This document shows positions 59,657 through 64,000 of a DNA stretch of 64,000 nucleotides, piece after piece. The notes under the pieces were generated by a model that saw only the letters and a program-made list of their open reading frames with translations, was not told where the DNA came from and did no database searches. The first letter of the stretch is position 1. Each line of letters opens with the position of its first letter. The stretch lies in contig CP154956.1 in NCBI GenBank assembly GCA_039621445.1, positions 5,082,170 through 5,146,169 of the forward strand, in the 5' to 3' direction. The stretch comes from Euglena gracilis. Its lineage: Eukaryota > Euglenida > Euglenophyceae > Euglenales. Both the position numbers and the translations under genes were made by a program.

Positions 59657-61453
59657 TGGAGACTGGTGTGCGATTACGCGCTCACCAACAAGCAGCTGCA
59701 GCCGGACAGCTACCCGTTGCCCCTCACCGAGGAGATCGTGGCCGAGCAAGCAAGATGTGAGCTGTTCAGCACAGTGGACCTCCGGGATGCCTTCCATCAA
59801 GTCGCCCTTGACGCCGAGTCCCGGCCAATCACCAACATCCAAATGCCGGGCGGCCTGTGGCAGTGGACCGTGGTCCCACAAGGGATCAATGTGGGCCCGG
59901 CACCGCTGCAACGGGACATCGATGCGACGTGTGCCGGACTGCAAAGGCACTCAAGGCCGTACTTTGATGACATAATCATCTGCACCAAAAGAAATGTCGG
60001 CCAATCGGAAGAAGACTTCTTGACCCATGCCGCAGATGTCCGGGAGACGCTGGTAGCCCTCGAGCGCGACAAGTGGGTCTCAGACCCTGAGAAGGTCAAT
60101 CTGTTCATGCGCCGAGTGGAGTTTGTCGGCCATGTGCTGGGAGGAGGCAGAAGGTCGCCAGCCCCAGGGAAGCTGGCAGCTGTCCAGAAGTGGGAGCTGC
60201 CCAAGAACGTCTCCAGCCTCCGGGCATTTTTGGGGCTGTGCAATTATTACAGCGGATACGTGCGAATGTTCGCCGAATATGCGGCACCGCTGCAGGAAAA
60301 GCTGAAGCTGCCCCGGGAGCTTGCCAAAGCAGGCAGCAAACACCCGGTGACATGGACCAAGGAGGAAGAGAAGGCATTCGAGCGCCTGAAGCAGGCACTC
60401 GTGGCGGACGTCGAGCTGTACCACATGGACCCAACCAAGCCGTTTGTCCTTCGGACAGATGCATCGGACTATGCGGTGGGTGCGGCGCTGGAGCAGTTCC
60501 CACTGGTGGAAGGACTCCCGTCCCTCGCCTACATCAAGCCAGGTGCCTCCATCCCCGTGGCCTTCATCAGCCGCAAGCTCAGCGATGGCCAACGGCAGAA
60601 GGGGGACACCAGGGACAAGGGGACGTATGCAATCGTCTCCGCCCCGGACAAGTGGGCGCCGTACATTCTGGACAACGAGGTGCTGGTGCTGACAGACCAC
60701 AAGAGCCTACCAGGGAGGTACAAAGGGCATGACGCAGGAGTCGGCCCACAAGGCCGCCGAGCAAGGTGGCATGCAAAGCTCAACAACTTCCGGCTGGAAG
60801 TAATCCACGTGCCAGGCCAAGCAAACACCATCGGAGATGCGCTCTCAAGATGGGCATATCCCGCCAGCCAAGGCTTCAAGGACATCACCTGGCATGGCAC
60901 CGATCAAGACACGAAAGAAATGCAAAAGCAAATCCAGAAGGGGAAGGAAGAGGAGAGATCGTGTCCAAAGGCCACACACCCAATCAACACAGCCACCGAA
61001 GAAAAGCAAGTATGCATAATACGGCTCAAGCACAAAACAACCGAGAACACCGAAGTGGCAGTGACAACCCGAGCACAGATGAAAAAGAACCAGCCAGCAC
61101 CAACAGCCAAGGGGTCCACCGACATGGAGACGCCAAGCCCAGCACAGCAAGACACAGCAAGACCCACCAGACCCACCAGAGAAGCCAGCAGAATGCCAAA
61201 GAAAAACGAAAGCCAGCAGTCCCACAGACCAGCAGCAAATCAGCCAAGGACTCAGTGGAGGACGAGGAGGACGTGGTGGAAATCACAGCACCCACAGCAG
61301 AAACACCCAAGGAAAAGGATGCCACAACATCAACCGCCGACCCAACAACCTCATCACCCCATCAACATCCCGAAACCTCTATCGTGGAGCCGCAACCTCC
61401 GTCTTCCAGCATCCCAGCACCCTCACCATCCTCATCATCACCCGACATCCTAA
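59657..61453 (+). CDS. P copy 2 reverse transcriptase and RNase H
   Basis: In frame with the protease across UAG. RT: STVDLRDAFHQVALD, VVPQGINVGP, YFDDIIIC. Connection: LRAFLGLCNYYSGY. RNase H: LRTDASDYAVG, then DTRDKGTYAIV where the catalytic Glu expected (ELETYA in T) is Gly, LVLTDHKSL, NTIGDALSRW. The lost Glu should abolish RNase H activity in this copy. From about 61290 the sense moves to another frame, so the Pro/His-rich end of this ORF is out of frame. Confidence 0.9.
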   Translation, partial: WRLVCDYALTNKQLQPDSYPLPLTEEIVAEQARCELFSTVDLRDAFHQVALDAESRPITNIQMPGGLWQWTVVPQGINVGPAPLQRDIDATCAGLQRHSRPYFDDIIICTKRNVGQSEEDFLTHAADVRETLVALERDKWVSDPEKVNLFMRRVEFVGHVLGGGRRSPAPGKLAAVQKWELPKNVSSLRAFLGLCNYYSGYVRMFAEYAAPLQEKLKLPRELAKAGSKHPVTWTKEEEKAFERLKQALVADVELYHMDPTKPFVLRTDASDYAVGAALEQFPLVEGLPSLAYIKPGASIPVAFISRKLSDGQRQKGDTRDKGTYAIVSAPDKWAPYILDNEVLVLTDHKSLPGRYKGHDAGVGPQGRRARWHAKLNNFRLEVIHVPGQANTIGDALSRWAYPASQGFKDITWHGTDQDTKEMQKQIQKGKEEERSCPKATHPINTATEEKQVCIIRLKHKTTENTEVAVTTRAQMKKNQPAPTAKGSTDMETPSPAQQDTARPTRPTREASRMPKKNESQQSHRPAANQPRTQWRTRRTWWKSQHPQQKHPRKRMPQHQPPTQQPHHPINIPKPLSWSRNLRLPASQHPHHPHHHPTS

Positions 61454-62258
61454 CATCCTCCCCAACCACATCTGCCCCTGATCATCCCATCACCGACCCC
61501 GCAGACGCCGAGGAGTACATCGACATCTACACCATGGACTGGGCACCGCACTACGAGAAGTGCCCCGAGTGGCAAACCGTGTGGCACGACACCAAGATCG
61601 GAGACCCGTGGCCCAAGGGCTACCGGGTTGAACACAAGAGGCTCCTGAAGGATGGGGTCTGGTGCGTGCCAACGGGCTTGGTGGGCAAGGTCCTCAGAGC
61701 ACAGCATGCCCAAACGGGCCATTGGGCAGGCGAGATGCCGATGAAGGAGGCTCACCGTTTCTTCCAGTTCGCCGACGAGGAGGAGGCAAAGAAGCTGGCC
61801 GAGAGGATGCAGAAAATCTGCAGCTACTGCCAAGCAGTGGAACACCCCCATCAGCCGCTGCACCTGAAGGTGACACCGACACCGGTGCCGCCCTACATCA
61901 TGACCAGCGCTTGCATTGACCTGTTCGTGATGCCCGAGGTGGATTTCGAGGGCAAGCTGTTCAATGTCGTCGCGGGCTGCGTCGACAGACACAGCGGCTG
62001 GGTGGTGGCCACAGCCCACCACACGAGGGGGTTGACGGCAGCCAAGGTCGCTAAGGCGATGTTCCGCAAGTGGTGGTCGCCCTATGCGATGCCAAGCGTG
62101 ATCACCTCGGACAGGGGGCCCCACTTCGCAGGAGCATGGTGGCGAACCATGTGTGCCCTGCAAGGCGTGCGGCACGCCTACTCCCAAGCACACCACCACC
62201 CCGCCAACGGCAGAGCAGAGCAGATGGGGGCACAGCTGCAGAAGCAGCTGCGGCACAT
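61290..62258 (+). pseudogene. P copy 2 integrase, part 1
   Basis: In the frame of the ORF 60766-62688. After an acidic/Pro/Ser linker comes the zinc module (HAQTGHWAG then CSYCQ), then the core with Asp in ACIDLFVMPE, Asp in SDRGPHFAGAWW and Glu in ANGRAEQMG: a complete DDE set. Eleven codons later, after QLRH, the TRIM begins. Insert plus target duplication add 1,029 bp, a multiple of three, so the frame after it is unchanged, but the TRIM contains stops. Confidence 0.9.
62254..62258 (+). repeat. target-site duplication CACAT (left)
   Basis: CACAT directly precedes the TRIM; the same five bases follow it at 63283-63287. Removing one copy with the TRIM restores continuous integrase reading. 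Confidence 0.92.
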
Positions 62259-62591
62259 TGTATACGTTGGTTGTCACCACCCGCCGTTGGACGGCCACGG
62301 GGCAGCTCATACTACTTGCCGTGGCTCGTCCTCAGGCGGGGAACTGCGCACATGGTCCGGCCAACCAGTGTCTCGTCCATTTGCGCAATTGCGCGCGCCG
62401 AACGATCCCCGCGGTATGCCCTCTGCCCGTACGGGATCGTTCAGGACTCACACGGCGGGACCTGGGTCTCGAACCCACGACCTCCCGTGTGTGAGCCCAG
62501 CACCTTACCGAATAAGCTACTCGAGCGATACTCGGCTTGGTACTACGCGCCGGCTACCAACCTCCGTAGGATCTCCCGTCTGCCGCACACA
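62259..62591 (-). repeat. TRIM 3' LTR with tRNA-like sequence
   Basis: 333 bp. Contains on the minus strand an A box TAGCTTATTCGG (62508-62519) and a B box GGTTCGAGACC (62465-62475), 32 bases apart, and a perfect 10-bp inverted repeat (62400-62409 / 62433-62442, GAACGATCCC / GGGATCGTTC). Confidence 0.9.
62452..62530 (-). promoter_or_regulatory. tRNA-like internal Pol III promoter in LTR
   Basis: The A box fits TRGYNNANNNGG and the B box fits GGTTCGANNCC. Between them CTCACAC would be the anticodon loop (CAC, valine), followed by an AGGTC variable region as in valine tRNAs. The anticodon stem no longer pairs and the acceptor stem is not intact, so this is tRNA-derived, not a tRNA gene. The second LTR has the same boxes at 63199-63210 and 63156-63166. 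Confidence 0.8.
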
Positions 62592-62602
62592 CTCCCCTCC
62601 CA
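62592..62602 (-). promoter_or_regulatory. TRIM polypurine tract
   Basis: Minus strand TGGGAGGGGAG abutting the 3' LTR start TGTGTGCGG; it primes plus-strand DNA synthesis. Confidence 0.85.
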
Positions 62603-62937
62603 AGAGCCTTACTACACTAGCCCACTGCGTCACTATGGCCGTGGCCCCTGCAGCTCGGGTTATGCCTCACACGGCCCTAGTTGGCTGAGTGCTTCTCACG
62701 AGTACTGCGTCACCAGGCTGCCGACCCCTGCAGCTCGGGTTTGCTATTGCCGGCAGTTTACGTGTTGTCGACTTCCACGGGCTCTGCCGCCTTGGAGCGT
62801 CCCCCTTAGCATCGGCTTGAGGCTTTGGAACGGTGTAGGAGTTTCAGTCGCCCTAGACTCGGCGCGTCCGCCTCCGCCTTCCGGGCGCCGTGGGGTCAGG
62901 CTCTGACTTCCCGGTTCGTGTGGCATTAGACGGGTTC

Positions 62938-62949
62938 CCTCTGCTACCA
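62938..62949 (-). promoter_or_regulatory. TRIM primer-binding site, initiator tRNA-Met type
   Basis: Minus strand TGGTAGCAGAGG directly after the 5' LTR end CGTATACA; complementary to a tRNA ending CCUCUGCUACCA, the 3' end of animal-type initiator tRNA-Met. Confidence 0.88.
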
Positions 62950-63282
62950 TGTATACGTTGGTTGTCACCACCCGCCGTTGGACGGCCACGGGGCAGCTCA
63001 TACTACTTGCCGTGGCTCGTCCTCAGGCGGGGAACTGCGCACATGGTCCGGCCAACCAGTGTCTCGTCCATTTGCGCAATTGCGCGCGCCGAACGATCCC
63101 CGCGGTATGCCCTCTGCCCGTACGGGATCGTTCAGGACTCACACGGCGGGACCTGGGTCTCGAACCCACGACCTCCCGTGTGTGAGCCCAGCACCTTACC
63201 GAATAAGCTACTCGAGCGATACTCGGCTTGGTACTACGCGCCGGCTACCAACCTCCGTAGGATCTCCCGTCTGCCGCACACA
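62950..63282 (-). repeat. TRIM 5' LTR with tRNA-like sequence
   Basis: 333 bp, no difference from 62259-62591 seen by eye, offset 691. Followed by CACAT (63283-63287). Confidence 0.92.
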
Positions 63283-64000
63283 CACATCCACGAGGAGAAA
63301 GGAATTCCGTGGGTGGAAGCACTCCCCATCGCTGTCCAACGCCTCAACGACGAAGAAGGACCAAGCGGGCTGTCACCATACGAAGTGCTCTATGGAAGGC
63401 ACGGGCCGTATGCTGGTGTCCGCTACGACCCACCCACCAAGGCCGAAGATGCAGTGAGCTTCTTCGAGCGGCAGAAGCTGGTGGACAAGAAAGTCGCAGA
63501 CACCGTGAACCAGCTGCATCAAAAAAAGACCTAGCAGTTGAACAAGCGACGCAAGGAGCTGCCACCGCTGCAAGTGGGCAGCAAGGCGTGGTACCTGCGG
63601 CCAAGGGGCAGGCCAGGGGAGAAGCTGGAGAGCTACTGGCTGGGCCCATGCCGCGTGATGGAGAGGAGGAGTGAGCACGGCTACGTGGTGGAACTGCAGG
63701 AAGGAAGGATGCAAGAAGCACACCGGTGCCAGCTGAAGGCGTACACAGAGGGCGATGAACAGATGGGATCACCGGTGAAGCTATTTCACTTCAAGCAGGC
63801 CATGTCAGATCCTCCAACCGGGATCGATGAGTGGAACGTCGAAAAAGTGGTGACCCACCGAAGAACGCCAGGAGGAGAGCTGGAGTTCAAGTTGCAGTGG
63901 GAAGGTTCCACCGAACTCACCTGGGAACCGCTGCACCACTTCTTCCACAGCTACAGCCAGCCCATCGTTGATTACTTCCAGAAGAAGAACCTGAAGGAGG
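63283..64000 (+). pseudogene. P copy 2 integrase part 2 and chromodomain, off window edge
   Basis: Resumes the integrase: GIPWVEALPIAVQRL, GLSPYEVLYG, an in-frame UAG at 63532-63534, then LQVGSKAWYLRPRGRPGE, SYWLGPCRVM and a chromodomain with EWNVEKVV, FKLQWEG and LTWEP. It remains open at base 64000; the 3' end and LTR of P lie outside. Confidence 0.85.

Larger units (their letters stand above)
62259..63282 (-). mobile_element. TRIM: 1,024-bp LTR element with tRNA-like LTRs
   Basis: Two 333-bp LTRs (62259-62591, 62950-63282), apparently identical, TG..CA in both orientations, flanking 358 bp without coding capacity. Orientation is minus: TGGTAGCAGAGG beside the right LTR is a primer-binding site matching the 3' end of initiator tRNA-Met of animal type, and TGGGAGGGGAG beside the left LTR is a polypurine tract. 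The 5-bp target duplication and identical LTRs mean recent movement. It depends on enzymes from another element. Length and lack of genes fit terminal-repeat retrotransposons in miniature. Confidence 0.93.
57544..64000 (+). mobile_element. element P copy 2 (5' truncated, runs off window)
   Basis: Begins in the His/Gln/Pro linker directly at T's LTR and continues through MTase, protease, RT, RNase H and integrase to a chromodomain at the window edge. 57544-59934 duplicates 42498-44894; beyond that only this copy has RT palm to chromodomain. Interrupted by a TRIM at 62259-63282. Confidence 0.88.

Noticed and set aside
62452-62530. Functional tRNA-Val(CAC) gene
   Set aside because: The A and B boxes are good, but the anticodon stem does not pair, no acceptor stem closes, and the sequence lies within an LTR repeated twice.
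40745-63534. UAG might be a sense codon in this genome, as several ORFs carry it in frame
   Set aside because: T's long Pol ORF ends naturally in UAG UGA, UGA and UAA also interrupt these frames, and the UAG at 19370 in E1 is GAG in T. Ordinary decay plus one or two readthrough sites explains the data better.

Overview
This window looks like eukaryotic nuclear DNA, most likely from an alga or other protist. It consists almost entirely of retroelements, many nested and most broken. I see no rRNA operon, no functional tRNA gene, no bacterial operon layout and no convincing single-copy host gene. The organism cannot be fixed from the sequence. Gag tails rich in GK/GY/RGG and cytosine methyltransferase domains inside LTR elements recall what is reported for dinoflagellates and charophyte algae, but that is only a hint.

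Layout. 1-6.95 kb: a hairpin, a unit with terminal inverted repeats around one PHD-finger ORF (1509-3387), a 486-bp fold-back around a GK/GY-rich Gag-like ORF (3815-5582), then diverged tandem repeats. 6.95-33.5 kb: an old, broken Ty3/gypsy-type element on the minus strand ('O'). It is split by a younger 12.9-kb Ty3 chromovirus-like element ('E1', 10438-23297, minus) and by a 2.8-kb unit with LTR-like ends (23856-26702). 33.9-36.2 kb: remains of a DIRS-like tyrosine-recombinase retroelement ('D', minus). 37.4-44.9 kb and 57.5-64.0 kb: two partial copies of a GC-rich plus-strand Ty3 element ('P'), sharing a 2.4-kb duplicated segment. Between them lies a near-complete E1 relative ('T', 45059-57542, minus, LTRs about 1 percent apart). 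P copy 2 has its integrase interrupted by a 1,024-bp terminal-repeat retrotransposon in miniature (TRIM, 62259-63282) with apparently identical LTRs and a 5-bp target duplication.

Gene organisation. In E1 and T the order is LTR, primer-binding site, Gag (long coiled coil, capsid-like region, RGG/GKG tail), an in-frame UAG, C5-cytosine-methyltransferase-like domain, a second domain resembling phage Dam N6-adenine methyltransferase with an NPPW motif, aspartic protease, reverse transcriptase, RNase H, integrase, chromodomain, polypurine tract, LTR. P and O carry a related cytosine-MTase-like domain without a visible Dam-like one.

Main points for follow-up: (1) the double methyltransferase module in a chromovirus-like Pol; (2) the UAG kept between Gag and Pol in two copies, as in readthrough retroviruses; (3) a TRIM whose LTR carries tRNA-like A and B boxes, similar in concept to Cassandra elements with 5S rDNA in the LTR; (4) small hairpins kept at LTR ends and beside the primer-binding site; (5) the PHD-finger unit with inverted ends. 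Nearly every copy has frameshifts or nonsense codons, so the families are more informative than any single copy.
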